A stretch of DNA of 64,000 nucleotides. Origin: Streptomyces rubiginosohelvolus. Its GTDB lineage: Bacteria; Actinomycetota; Actinomycetes; Streptomycetales; Streptomycetaceae. The position numbers and the translations under genes are program-made. A model generated the notes under the pieces. The model was not told the origin of the DNA, made no database searches, and was given only the letters and a program-made list of their open reading frames with translations. Location of the stretch: assembly GCF_014649875.1 (NCBI RefSeq), contig NZ_BMTW01000001.1, forward strand, positions 1,054,001 through 1,118,000. The letters run 5' to 3'. How positions within the stretch are numbered: the stretch's first letter is position 1; each line of letters begins with the position of its first letter. Positions 9,573 through 17,181 of this stretch are shown here, piece by piece.

Positions 9573-10550
9573 GTGGCTGGATTCAGGATCGGACGCGGCC
9601 GGGACAACCGCACCCCGCAACAACCGCAGCAGCGGCAGCAGCCGTACGGAGGGCAGGCACCACAGCCGCCGTACGGAGCTCAGCCGTGGCCGACGGCAGG
9701 AGGCCCGGGCAACGGCGCGGCGCCACCGCCGTACGGAGCCCAGTACGGCGCGGGCGGCTACCAGGGCCAGGGACAACAGGGCGGACACGGCGGCCACGGG
9801 CAAGGCGGCCATCACGGCCACCAGGGCCATGGCGGCGGCCACGGGGGCCACGGCGAACCGGAGTACTTCGGCGACCCGTACACGGACCCCGCGCCCCACG
9901 ACCCGTACGCCAACAGTCCGGGCCACACGCAGGCGTTCCGCGTCGACGAGGACCCGTACGGCGACGGCAACACCTACCGCGCCGGCTCCGCCCCCGCCCA
10001 GCCGGCGGGCCCGCGGCTGCGCTGGAAGGAGCTGCTGAGCGGCATCGTGATGCGCCCGGGCCCGACGTTCTGGCAGATGCGGGACTACCCGGTCTGGGGC
10101 CCGGCGCTGGTCGTCACGTTCCTCTACGGCCTGCTCGCGCTCTTCGGCTTCGACCAGGCGCGCGAAGAAGCGATCAACGCGACGATCTCGACGGCCATCC
10201 CGTACGTCCTGTTCACCGGCGTCGGCTTCGTCATCGGCGGCCTGGTCCTCGGCGCGGTGACGCACACCCTGGCCCGCCAGCTCGGCGGCACGGGCTCGTG
10301 GCAGCCGACGGTGGGCCTGTCGATGCTGATCATGTCAATGACGGACGCCCCGCGCCTGCTCTTCGCCCTCTTCCTGGGCGGCGAGAACTCCCTGGTCCAG
10401 ATCGTGGGCTGGCTGACCTGGCTGGCGGCGGGCGCTCTGTTCACGTCGATGGTGAGCAAGTCGCACGACCTGCCGTGGCCGAAGGCGCTGGGAGCGTCGG
10501 CGATCCAGCTGATCGCGCTGCTGTCGATCATCAAGCTGGGCACGATCTGA
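9573..10550 (+). CDS. Yip1-family integral membrane protein
   Basis: From GTG at 9573 the protein has 325 residues. The first 130 are a low-complexity, cytosolic, Gln/Pro/Gly/His/Tyr-rich tail with PPYGAQ-type and GGHGGHG-type repeats. The C-terminal half has about five transmembrane helices and resembles the Yip1 domain: the entry motif FWQMRDYPVWGPALVV, a GAVTHTLARQLGG loop, and LPWPKALGASAIQLIALL near the end. Streptomycetes carry several such proteins; function is not established. No clear ribosome binding site is seen before the GTG, so a leaderless message is possible. A terminator follows. Confidence 0.8.
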   Translation: MAGFRIGRGRDNRTPQQPQQRQQPYGGQAPQPPYGAQPWPTAGGPGNGAAPPPYGAQYGAGGYQGQGQQGGHGGHGQGGHHGHQGHGGGHGGHGEPEYFGDPYTDPAPHDPYANSPGHTQAFRVDEDPYGDGNTYRAGSAPAQPAGPRLRWKELLSGIVMRPGPTFWQMRDYPVWGPALVVTFLYGLLALFGFDQAREEAINATISTAIPYVLFTGVGFVIGGLVLGAVTHTLARQLGGTGSWQPTVGLSMLIMSMTDAPRLLFALFLGGENSLVQIVGWLTWLAAGALFTSMVSKSHDLPWPKALGASAIQLIALLSIIKLGTI

Positions 10551-10573
10551 GCGAGTAGCGAGGGACGTGCAAG

Positions 10574-10607
10574 AAGGCCCCGGAACGCTTCCGCGTTCCG
10601 GGGCCTT
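10574..10607. terminator. Bidirectional terminator
   Basis: Perfect 15-bp inverted repeat with a 4-nt loop (AAGGCCCCGGAACGC and its complement) between the convergent Yip1-like and phosphoribosyltransferase genes. It can serve both. Confidence 0.9.
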
Positions 10608-10628
10608 CCGCATAGGTCTTCGTCATCC

Positions 10629-11129
10629 CTAGGCGTCGAGGACCTGCCCGTCCCGCCGAACGACGGGCTTCTCGACCGACCAGGGGAAGTTGATCCACTG
10701 GTCGGTCTTCTTCCACACGTACTCGCACTTCACGAGGGAGTGGGACTTCTCGTAGATGACCGCGCTGCGCACTTCGGCGACATGGTCGACGCAGAAGTCA
10801 TGGACGAGCTTGAGGGTCTTACCGGTGTCGGCGACGTCATCGGCGATCAGGACCTTCTTGTCGGAGAAGTCGATCGCGTTGGGGACGGGCGCCAGCATGA
10901 CGGGCATTTCCAGGGTGGTCCCGACCCCGGTGTAGAACTCCACGTTGACGAGGTGGATGTTCTTGCAGTCGAGGGCGTAGGCGAGCCCGCCGGCGACGAA
11001 CACGCCACCGCGAGCGATACTCAGCACCACATCCGGCTCATAGCCGTCATCGGCAACGGCCTGGGCGAGCTCGCGCACGGCACGCCCGAAGCCCTCGTAG
11101 GTCAGGTTTTCCCGCACGTCATTAGCCAT
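10629..11129 (-). CDS. Phosphoribosyltransferase
   Basis: 166-residue type I phosphoribosyltransferase. The PRPP-binding loop is VLIADDVADTGKTLK at about residues 93-107, with the acidic pair before DTGKT as in hypoxanthine/xanthine-guanine transferases. The N-terminal LSIARGGVFVAGGLAYAL matches the loop that precedes it in the family. It probably transfers ribose-5-phosphate from PRPP to a purine base in salvage, but the base is not determinable from sequence. It lies just downstream of dcd in the same direction (6 bp gap), so the two nucleotide-metabolism genes are probably cotranscribed. Confidence 0.9.
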   Translation of the reverse strand: MANDVRENLTYEGFGRAVRELAQAVADDGYEPDVVLSIARGGVFVAGGLAYALDCKNIHLVNVEFYTGVGTTLEMPVMLAPVPNAIDFSDKKVLIADDVADTGKTLKLVHDFCVDHVAEVRSAVIYEKSHSLVKCEYVWKKTDQWINFPWSVEKPVVRRDGQVLDA

Positions 11130-11135
11130 GGTCGA

Positions 11136-11711
11136 TCACACCTGGGTCCGATGGAAGTTCTGGAAGGACCGCGAGGCGGTCGGCCCGCGCTGCCCCTGGT
11201 ACCGCGACCCGTACCGCTCGGACCCGTAGGGGAACTCGGCGGACGAGGTCAGCTTGAACAGGCACAGCTGCCCGATCTTCATCCCCGGCCACAGCTTTAT
11301 CGGCAGCGTGGCGAGGTTCGACAGCTCCAGGGTCACGTGCCCGGAGAACCCGGGGTCGATGAACCCGGCCGTCGAGTGCGTCACCAGACCGAGCCGCCCG
11401 AGCGAACTCTTGCCCTCCAGCCGCGAGGCCAGATCGTCGGGGAGCGAGATCACCTCGTACGTGGAGGCCAGCACGAACTCGCCGGGGTGGAGGATGAACG
11501 CCTCGTCCCCCTCGGGCTCGACGGTCCGCGTCAGATCGGGCTGTTCCACCGCCGGATCGATGTGCGGGTACCGGTGGTTCTCGAACACCCGGAAGAAGCG
11601 GTCCAGCCGCACGTCGATGCTCGACGGCTGCACCATCGAAGGGTCGTACGGATCGATACGGACTCGCCCGGCGTCGATCTCGGCCCGGATGTCCTTGTCT
11701 GAGAGAAGCAC
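11136..11711 (-). CDS. dcd: dCTP deaminase
   Basis: Converts dCTP to dUTP as the first step of dTTP supply. 191 residues, the usual length. The family signature is complete: N-terminal MLLSDKDI, the substrate-binding [34 protein letters not shown] region split here around the catalytic Ser-Arg-Glu cluster, and the C-terminal [14 protein letters not shown] loop that closes over the triphosphate. It heads a two-gene unit with the phosphoribosyltransferase. Confidence 0.97.
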   Translation of the reverse strand: MLLSDKDIRAEIDAGRVRIDPYDPSMVQPSSIDVRLDRFFRVFENHRYPHIDPAVEQPDLTRTVEPEGDEAFILHPGEFVLASTYEVISLPDDLASRLEGKSSLGRLGLVTHSTAGFIDPGFSGHVTLELSNLATLPIKLWPGMKIGQLCLFKLTSSAEFPYGSERYGSRYQGQRGPTASRSFQNFHRTQV

Positions 11712-11858
11712 GCCCCGAGGATACGCAGAACGCGCGAGCCCGCCCCAACCGGACCACCCGCGCGCCCCTGCTCCACGTCGCCACGACTACTGCTTCGCTA
11801 CCACTCCACTACCACTCCACTACCGCCGGCGACCGCTCAGCCACGACGACCGCTGCCG

Positions 11859-12032
11859 CTAACGCTCCTCGAACGCCACGGGAACGGCCTGCCGCAACCG
11901 GGCGCACCGGGGACACCGGATCAACCGCCCCGGCCCGATCCTGTCGGCCCCGAGCTGCTGCATCGGAAACGACGAGGTAGTGAAAACGTGCCCTTCGGCA
12001 CAGCGGACGACGGTGCGCTCCATCGACTCCAT
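11859..12032 (-). CDS. Small zinc-ribbon-like protein
   Basis: From the ATG at 12032 the product is 57 residues (a second ATG nine bases later would give 54). It has two cysteine pairs arranged like a zinc ribbon: a CAEGHVF motif near the start and CPRCARLRQ near the end. The purine-rich AAGGGA upstream is a plausible ribosome binding site. Proteins of this kind are conserved but uncharacterised in streptomycetes. Its position between dcd and the tRNA gives no functional clue. Confidence 0.6.
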   Translation of the reverse strand: MESMERTVVRCAEGHVFTTSSFPMQQLGADRIGPGRLIRCPRCARLRQAVPVAFEER

Positions 12033-12189
12033 CAAGTCCCTTCCCCAACCGCATCTGGACGAGAACGCCACATTAGGGGATGAACAGGACGCCACTCCAC
12101 GCGGCACTCCGACCACCCACGCTACGCCCCCAACTCCCGCCCATCACACCCCCGTCCACCTTTCCCCCCACCCCCGGCACACGACAGGA

Positions 12190-12218
12190 AGGCCCCTCGG
12201 CGCATCCGCCGGGGGCCT
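12190..12218. terminator. Hairpin upstream of tRNA-Gly
   Basis: AGGCCCC paired with GGGGCCT, with a further GC-rich inner stem. It sits directly before the TACAGT (12228-12233) that could be the -10 box of the tRNA promoter. It may end upstream transcription or insulate the tRNA; role not certain. Confidence 0.5.
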
Positions 12219-12268
12219 GGCATGGGGTACAGTGTGGAACGATGCAGAGCCGGTGATCGGCATGCTTC

Positions 12269-12342
12269 GCGGGTGTAGTTTAATGGTAGAACATGAGCTT
12301 CCCAAGCTCAGAGCGCGAGTTCGATTCTCGTCACCCGCTCCA
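12269..12342 (+). tRNA. tRNA-Gly (CCC anticodon)
   Basis: Acceptor stem GCGGGTG pairs with CACCCGC. The D arm contains TAGTTTAATGGTAGA. The anticodon stem TGAGC/GCTCA encloses the loop TTCCCAA, giving anticodon CCC for glycine GGG codons. The T arm has GTTCGATTC, and CCA is encoded at 12340-12342. The 3' half from the anticodon loop is the integration target for the element that follows, and the tRNA is intact after integration. Confidence 0.97.
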
Positions 12343-12343
12343 C
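12299..12343 (+). repeat. att repeat 1 (attL, inside tRNA-Gly)
   Basis: A 45-bp segment running from the anticodon loop through CCA plus one base. It is repeated exactly at 34665 and 42823 and with 1-3 mismatches at 36753, 43684 and 44775. As the copy inside the functional tRNA, it is the left attachment site of the array. Confidence 0.93.
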
Positions 12344-12347
12344 ATGA

Positions 12348-12374
12348 AAGCCCCAGGCCAATGGCCCGGGGCTT
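12348..12374 (+). terminator. tRNA-Gly terminator
   Basis: AAGCCCCAGGCC pairs with GGCCCGGGGCTT around a 3-nt loop with one mismatch. Related hairpins follow the later att copies, for example 34714-34740, so the mobile units replace the terminator as well as the tRNA end. Confidence 0.85.
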
Positions 12375-12404
12375 CTTTGTTGTCTAGACCTCTTGCGGTG
12401 CAGC

Positions 12405-12422
12405 GTGCCCTCCGCGTGCCCC
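12405..12422 (+). promoter_or_regulatory. Putative integrase arm sites, left end
   Basis: Two GTGCCC hexamers start 11 bp apart (GTGCCC-N5-GTGCCC), about 60 bp inside the att core. The same pair with the same spacing lies before the right-hand att copies. Matched flanking repeats with helical spacing fit arm-type binding sites of a tyrosine integrase. Confidence 0.5.
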
Positions 12423-12601
12423 AAGTGGCCCTTAATCGCCCCCTAGCCGAGGTGGTACTCATCTACCTCGGCACCACAGCCCGGCGACGACTCGCTCTTC
12501 GTCGGCGAACACAAGTGATCTGCGCCACCTTCGGCGGGAACATGCAGGCTCGTTCCCCAGGGCAGGATGCGCACCCTTGGAGTGACACCGCCCCCGCGTC
12601 C

Positions 12602-13126
12602 TCAGCTGACCAATCCCAAGTTGATCAAACGGAAGCCCATCGCCGACGCACTGACCTCGAAGCGCTCGGCAAGCGCAGTCGTGCATCGGTCAGGATCCTG
12701 CCTGATCGCCACCGGCAACAGCATGAGTTGTTCGCGCACCATATCGGCCGGCATCAGCAGGCTCGCAGCGAAGGCATTCGCCTCAATCTCTTCGCGATCC
12801 GTAGCGGTGCTGGACAGCCCATCACGCAGGTTGATTCGAACAGGGCGGTCTAGGACGACCTCGCGCCCCGGGTGCAGCAGGAGGTGTCCGAGCTCATGGG
12901 CGATAGTGAAGCGCTGACGCAAGGGGGGTTGGGAGTCGTTGACCCCGATCACCGGCGACTGCCCGTCCCGCCGGAGCAACATCCCTGACACGTCACCATC
13001 TTTGAAGGAGCTCCTAGAGACCATCGCTCCCTGATGCCTGACGAGCCGCTCGACGTTGACGGGCGGTGAAAACACTCCGCAGTCAGCAAGCAATTGAGCT
13101 GCGCGAGCCTCGGCCCGTCTAGCCAC
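12602..13126 (-). CDS. ImmA/IrrE-type metallopeptidase, CapP-like
   Basis: 174 residues from a GTG with a strong ribosome binding site (AGGAGGAAG). The zinc protease motif HELGH is in FTIAHELGHLLLHP, and a downstream Glu-rich segment (DREEIEANAFAASLLMP) supplies the third zinc ligand, as in ImmA/IrrE peptidases. Its start overlaps the preceding helix-turn-helix gene by 8 bp, so the pair is coupled. Such peptidases cleave their partner repressor. Because the pair diverges from a CD-NTase gene, it matches the known CapH/CapP control of CBASS, in which the peptidase senses DNA damage. It could alternatively control the mobile element, as ImmA does in ICEBs1. The peptidase call is firm; the role is inference. 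Confidence 0.85.
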   Translation of the reverse strand: MARRAEARAAQLLADCGVFSPPVNVERLVRHQGAMVSRSSFKDGDVSGMLLRRDGQSPVIGVNDSQPPLRQRFTIAHELGHLLLHPGREVVLDRPVRINLRDGLSSTATDREEIEANAFAASLLMPADMVREQLMLLPVAIRQDPDRCTTALAERFEVSASAMGFRLINLGLVS

Positions 13127-13424
13127 GATCTTCCTCCTCAGCATTCGCGAGCACATCCTGCGCCCACGAGCGTGCATCTTCCGGCACCGCATCCAGGATG
13201 TCTGGCTGATCGCCGGGAGTCGGCAGAAGCGCTTCCGGCTCCACCCGCAAGGCTGCGGCGAACTCGTAGAGCATGTGGAGCGCGACTCGCTGACGACCCT
13301 TCTCAATGTTGCTGATCGACGTCCGATTGAGTCCCACGGCCTCACCTAGGGCCTGTTGGTTCATCCCGCAGGCGATGCGGGCCCGTCGAACACGGTCCCC
13401 AAAGCGCTCATAGAAATAGTCCAT
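13119..13424 (-). CDS. XRE-type repressor, CapH-like
   Basis: 101 residues from ATG at 13424. The N-terminal two-thirds is a lambda-repressor-like helix-turn-helix (GMNQQALGEAVGLNRTSISNIEKGRQR), followed by a short Pro-rich, acidic C-terminus. It is cotranscribed with the metallopeptidase, with an 8-bp overlap. The intergenic region toward the CD-NTase gene holds inverted repeats suited to such a repressor. The expected mechanism is repression of the divergent CBASS genes until the peptidase cleaves it, by analogy with CapH. An in-frame start at 13475 would place 17 non-conserved residues in front and is less likely. Confidence 0.85.
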   Translation of the reverse strand: MDYFYERFGDRVRRARIACGMNQQALGEAVGLNRTSISNIEKGRQRVALHMLYEFAAALRVEPEALLPTPGDQPDILDAVPEDARSWAQDVLANAEEEDRG

Positions 13425-13458
13425 CAGTTCCCATCCTGGAGCACCACCACTGCCGGTT

Positions 13459-13515
13459 CCAGTCTCCCAAACCATGTTTGTGAGACTGGAATAACCGAGT
13501 GGTTTGGCAAACTGG
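13459..13515. promoter_or_regulatory. Divergent promoter region with candidate repressor operators
   Basis: Two related inverted repeats lie between the divergent CapH-like and CD-NTase genes. The first, 13459-13489, pairs CCAGTCT with AGACTGG and CAAA with TTTG inside it. The second, around GTTTGGCAAAC (13502-13512), reuses the CAAAC/CTGG elements. They are likely binding sites for the adjacent repressor. Confidence 0.6.
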
Positions 13516-13562
13516 AACCTAGGGCATCCCTTGGGGCAGGAAGTACAAGGAAGGAAGTTCTG

Positions 13563-14603
13563 ATGCAGAAGAAGCCTCTAGCAACCCTGCTCAATGAGGG
13601 CCGCCGCAAGATCCAGGTGACAGACGATGAGCTCGCGGAGGCAAAGCGCCGCCGCAGCTTGCTGACCGCATGTATGAGGCGAGCGTTTCCTGGGTCGACC
13701 TGCTACTTCAACGGCAGCGTGGCGCACGGCGACGCGAACACCCCCCTGACCGATGTCGACCTCGGGGTCATCCTGTCTCCCACCGACGCGGAAGGCTACG
13801 GACCTGAGGGTAAGGATGCTCTATCGCTGATGGAGCGAGCGCGCGCCGCGATCCGGGCCGGATTGGAAGACGAGTTTCCCAACCTCACGATTGAGGTCGT
13901 CGGCCGGAGACGCGCGGTGCTCGTACGCTTCGGCGCCCCGGTGACCAAGGGGCAGCAGGACTTCACGGCCGACGTCATGACGGCCATCCCCCACCCCACC
14001 GGTGTGGGTCTGTTCATCCCCAACAACAAGATCGCAGCGAGATGGGACAGGGCCGATCCGGTCAGTCATACGCTGATGGTGCACAAAGCCATCGAGGACA
14101 CGAACATGGTCTTCGCTCGGGTCGTGAGGCTGCTCAAGCACTGGAACTCGACCCACAGCAAGCCTCTCTGCTCCTGGAACATCAAGGCGCTGGCCTTGGG
14201 ATGCATCAACACGCCCATGCCTCTGATCGAAGCCCTGCAGCTCTTCTTCACCTATGCGGCAGAGCAGCTCGAAGACGGAGCCACCCCTGACCCCGCGGGC
14301 GTAGCAGGAGACATCCCTCTCGGCCTGCCGATCACGGACGTGCGCAAGCGCCTACGAACCGCCAGGGACTACATCGGCCTCGCTGTCGACCACGAGGCGG
14401 CAGGACGTCCACTCAGCGCCCAGCACGCACTCCACCAGGTACTGCCAGAGATCATCCCCGACATCGACCCCGCTGACGCAGAAGCTGCCGCCGAGGAAGA
14501 GGCAGCGCGTCTGGTTCAGAGCGTGGCAACGACCGGAAGCGCCGCCTCCGGCCTTGGCCTCCTGACCCCACGGGTTACCCCGACTCGCGCTTGGGCCCCG
14601 TAG
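13563..14603 (+). CDS. CD-NTase (cGAS/DncV-like nucleotidyltransferase) of a CBASS system
   Basis: 346 residues from ATG with RBS AAGGAAG. The nucleotidyltransferase core has the GS motif at residues 51-52 (YFNGSVAHGD), metal-binding D64 and D66 (LTDVDLGVIL), and a likely third carboxylate at D137 (FTADVMTAIP). A helical C-terminal domain follows (VVRLLKHWNSTH and the WNIKALALG substrate-pocket helix). Such enzymes make cyclic di- or trinucleotides on phage infection that switch on a linked effector. The next two genes encode an E2-like protein and a membrane protein, which completes a short type II CBASS. The last ~30 residues are unusual and may be non-essential. Confidence 0.85.
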   Translation: MQKKPLATLLNEGRRKIQVTDDELAEAKRRRSLLTACMRRAFPGSTCYFNGSVAHGDANTPLTDVDLGVILSPTDAEGYGPEGKDALSLMERARAAIRAGLEDEFPNLTIEVVGRRRAVLVRFGAPVTKGQQDFTADVMTAIPHPTGVGLFIPNNKIAARWDRADPVSHTLMVHKAIEDTNMVFARVVRLLKHWNSTHSKPLCSWNIKALALGCINTPMPLIEALQLFFTYAAEQLEDGATPDPAGVAGDIPLGLPITDVRKRLRTARDYIGLAVDHEAAGRPLSAQHALHQVLPEIIPDIDPADAEAAAEEEAARLVQSVATTGSAASGLGLLTPRVTPTRAWAP

Positions 14604-14605
14604 GC

Positions 14606-15133
14606 ATGGGCCTCTGGTACGGGGTACAGCCGGCGTGGTGGGCGCCTCTGGAGCGAGAGGCGCGCCACCGCTTCGGCGGCGCACTCCAACATTCCTACAA
14701 GGCAGAGACCTTGACCTACAGGGTCAGAGGGTTGGACGTTGCGGGAGCCCAGCCGCTCGATGTGGAGATCCGCTTCTTCAAGCACCCGGCATACGAAACC
14801 TACGGGCTTCAGCCAAGCGAATTCCCCCGCGTACACGCAAATCCAGGTGCGGCGTCAAAGCATCGGTACCCGGTAGACGATGCCCTTTGCCTCTGGCACC
14901 CGTACGATCCTGAGGAGCACCGGTGGACAAGCAAGAACGGGCTTCTCGACCTCATCGAGGTCGTTCGTACGCACCTGTTCCTTGAACACTACTGGCGCCT
15001 GACCGGAGGCGACCAGGGTGGCCGGTGGCTCGTGAGGGATGCGCCGCACGGCATGCCTGGGAGTAGTGCGTGGAGATCGTCTCGGCCGCAGAGGCGGCGA
15101 GCGGCTGGTCATGGGCACAGACCACCGCCCTGA
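14606..15133 (+). CDS. E2-like (ubiquitin-conjugating-fold) CBASS accessory protein
   Basis: 175 residues from ATG at 14606, two bases after the CD-NTase stop. The central segment DDALCLWHPYDPEEHRW has the candidate catalytic Cys95. The C-terminal part (HLFLEHYWRLTGG, then RWLVRDAPHG) matches the ending typical of bacterial E2-like proteins in type II-short CBASS, which act on the CD-NTase C-terminus. No E1 or JAB gene is present. The reading frame continues about 25 low-complexity residues past APHG and overlaps the next gene by 64 bp, so the true C-terminus may differ. Family assignment is by motif and context. Confidence 0.65.
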   Translation: MGLWYGVQPAWWAPLEREARHRFGGALQHSYKAETLTYRVRGLDVAGAQPLDVEIRFFKHPAYETYGLQPSEFPRVHANPGAASKHRYPVDDALCLWHPYDPEEHRWTSKNGLLDLIEVVRTHLFLEHYWRLTGGDQGGRWLVRDAPHGMPGSSAWRSSRPQRRRAAGHGHRPPP

Positions 15134-15570
15134 CTGTCCCCGTAATCGCGCTACTCGGCGTCTACATCACCTACACGCTGAACCAGCGTGCGGTGAGGAG
15201 AGAGCGACGGTCCAAGACCTTCGCAGAGGCGTTGACAGCAGTCGAGGAATACCTGGAGATGCCGTACCGAATCCGTCGGCGGCCTGACCTTCCAGAAGCA
15301 CGTCGGGAGTTGACCGACGAGGTCAGCTCCATCCTGGCACGCATGGCCTTCCACCAAGCGTGGTTGCAGATCGAAGCGTCGTCGGTGGCCGGGCCGTACG
15401 CCACTCTCGTTGCCACCGCTCGGGCTGAAGCGGGTGTTCAGATGAGCGTGGCTTGGCTCCAAGCCCCCATCACATCCGACAGCGGCATGAACTTGGGTAC
15501 TGCGTACTCCCGGGAGAGATCCAACGCCGCCAAGACCGCTTGCATCACCGCGATGCGTCGGCACCTCTGA
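15070..15570 (+). CDS. Single-pass membrane protein, likely CBASS effector
   Basis: 166 residues from GTG at 15070. One transmembrane helix at about residues 17-38 (TTALTVPVIALLGVYITYTL) is followed by a basic stop-transfer segment (NQRAVRRERRSK) and a helical cytosolic domain of about 120 residues. No enzymatic motif is visible. Its place after the CD-NTase and E2-like genes, with overlapping translation, is where membrane-disrupting CBASS effectors are found, so that role is inferred. I cannot assign it to a named effector family. Confidence 0.7.
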   Translation: MEIVSAAEAASGWSWAQTTALTVPVIALLGVYITYTLNQRAVRRERRSKTFAEALTAVEEYLEMPYRIRRRPDLPEARRELTDEVSSILARMAFHQAWLQIEASSVAGPYATLVATARAEAGVQMSVAWLQAPITSDSGMNLGTAYSRERSNAAKTACITAMRRHL

Positions 15571-15626
15571 TGGCGAAGAGTGGGACGCGGCGCCGGGGCG
15601 AGCGGTAGCCCGCCCGCCCCTCGGCC

Positions 15627-16775
15627 TCACGCCTTGGAACTGGTTGGCCTCGGACCGCCCTGAGCACGCTGCTGACGCACCCGCGCGTCGATGCCCTCCG
15701 CCACCTCCCGCTGCCGCGCCCCGTCGGAGTGCTGGTAGATCAGCGCCGCCTTCTCCGAGGACTGGCCGGCGCGGACCATCGTGTCCTTGAGCGTGGCCCC
15801 CGACTGGGTGGACAGGGTGTGGCCGGTGTGGCGGAGGTCGTAGAAGCGGAAGTCCTCCGGCAGGCCCACCTTGGCGCGGGCCCTGCGCCACTTGCGGCCG
15901 AAGGAGGACCGCCGGAATGGCGCGCCCCGCTCACCGACGAACAGGAGGCCGTTGGGCTCCTTCTCCGCGTACCAGTCCAGGTGGCGTTTCACCTCGATGT
16001 GCAAGAAGGCCGGGAGGAAGACGGTTCGGCGTCCGGCGGTCGACTTCGTGTCGCCCTCGACCCGGCGGCCTGTGGTCAGCTCCGGCGCGGCGTCGCTGAT
16101 CCTGGCCGCGAGCGGTTCGAGCGTGACGTCGGGCCGCCGCAGTGCCGCCTGCTCCTCCGGCCGCACCGGCCCGTAGGCGCCGAAGTAGACCATCAGCCGC
16201 CACCTGGGGCCCATGGCATCCGCGAGCGCGTCGACCTGTTCGACGGCGGCGGTGGGGCGTTCCTTGGCCCTCTCACTGCCGGCGCCCCTGATCCGGCAGG
16301 GGTTGCGGCGGATCAGCTCGTCGTCGGCGGCCGTCTCCATGATGGCCTTGAGGAGGCGGTACGACTTGGCGACGGTCGTCGCACCGGTTGCCTCCAGCCG
16401 CTCGGCCCGCCAGGTACGCACACCGGGCGGTGTGATGTCGTCCAGGTTCACCGAGGCGAACGTGGGCAGCAGGTGCAGCCGGAGGAGCCTGCGGTACAGC
16501 TCCTCCGTGGTGGCCGAGAGGCCGCGCTCCTCGACCCACTGGACCGCGTAGGCAGCGAAGTTGACCGCCCCGGCGTCCGGGTCGACCCAGTGCTTGCGCT
16601 CGATGTCGGCCTGGGTGAGCGTGAGCCAGGTCTGGGCGTCCGTGCGCGTCGAGAAGGTCTCCGGGGCGGTACGGCGGCTGCCGTCCGGGGCCCAGTAGCG
16701 TGCCTGCCAGCGCCCCGAAGGCAGTTGGCGGACCGTGCCGAATTCACGCCGCCTCTGCGGCTTGCGGGTGGCCAT
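15627..16775 (-). CDS. int: Tyrosine site-specific integrase
   Basis: 382 residues. The N-terminal arm-binding domain begins with the AP2-like GTVRQLPSGRWQARYWAPDG. A SAM-like core-binding domain follows (about 75-165). The catalytic domain shows the first Arg in PVRPEEQAALRR, the box II signature DLRHTGHTLSTQSG (His/Arg) and the nucleophilic Tyr in KAALIYQHSD. It is the pSAM2/phage-type integrase expected to recombine attP with the tRNA-Gly 3' end. It overlaps the excisionase gene by one base (TGATG). It is the only integrase seen in the array, so it may serve the shorter att-bounded units in trans. Confidence 0.93.
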   Translation of the reverse strand: MATRKPQRRREFGTVRQLPSGRWQARYWAPDGSRRTAPETFSTRTDAQTWLTLTQADIERKHWVDPDAGAVNFAAYAVQWVEERGLSATTEELYRRLLRLHLLPTFASVNLDDITPPGVRTWRAERLEATGATTVAKSYRLLKAIMETAADDELIRRNPCRIRGAGSERAKERPTAAVEQVDALADAMGPRWRLMVYFGAYGPVRPEEQAALRRPDVTLEPLAARISDAAPELTTGRRVEGDTKSTAGRRTVFLPAFLHIEVKRHLDWYAEKEPNGLLFVGERGAPFRRSSFGRKWRRARAKVGLPEDFRFYDLRHTGHTLSTQSGATLKDTMVRAGQSSEKAALIYQHSDGARQREVAEGIDARVRQQRAQGGPRPTSSKA

Positions 16776-16993
16776 CAGGCGGCCTTCCCGTAGCGGGAAC
16801 GCTCATCGCGGAGAGTCGGCACGGTGCGCTCCTCGATGTATGCGGCGATGGCGCTCTCGGGTATCCGCACGGGCTTGCCGAGCTTGACGTAGCGGATACG
16901 GCGCTCCTGGACGAGTCGCCGGATGAAGCGCACGCCGGTGCCGAGGCGGTGGGCAGCCTGCTCCACGGTGAGGAGGGGGTCGGTAGTGGTCAC
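16775..16993 (-). CDS. xis: Excisionase (helix-turn-helix)
   Basis: 72 residues from GTG at 16993, preceded by GGAGGAG at short spacing. The sequence DPLLTVEQAAHRLGTGVRFIRRL followed by a wing with YVKLGKPVRIP and SAIAAYIEE is the MerR-like excisionase fold, shown here in parts. It sits immediately upstream of and overlapping the integrase gene, the standard Streptomyces order xis-int. It is needed to direct the integrase toward excision. Start choice is uncertain because a second GTG lies nine codons further in. Confidence 0.85.
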   Translation of the reverse strand: MTTTDPLLTVEQAAHRLGTGVRFIRRLVQERRIRYVKLGKPVRIPESAIAAYIEERTVPTLRDERSRYGKAA

Positions 16994-17181
16994 CTCCTCC
17001 GCCTGGAGTGTGCGCTGAGCAGGGACGTGCGGTATCGCCGAAGGGCGCAAAGTTGGTGCTCCGGTTCTGGCCGGCGGGCAGGGCGGCAACCCTGGGCTGG
17101 CCTGGTGTCGTTCAGGGATGGGACGGGTGATGCGTCCGCAGCGGGGGTTTGCGTTCCCACTGCGGCGGCTGGATCGGTTCG

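Noticed and set aside
9600-9870. Possible DNA-level repeat in the Yip1-like gene
   Set aside because: It is low-complexity coding sequence for Gln/Gly/His/Tyr-rich residues, not a separate repeat element.
11760-11830. CCACTACCACT-type repeat after dcd
   Set aside because: Very short and imperfect, with no palindrome or coding sense.
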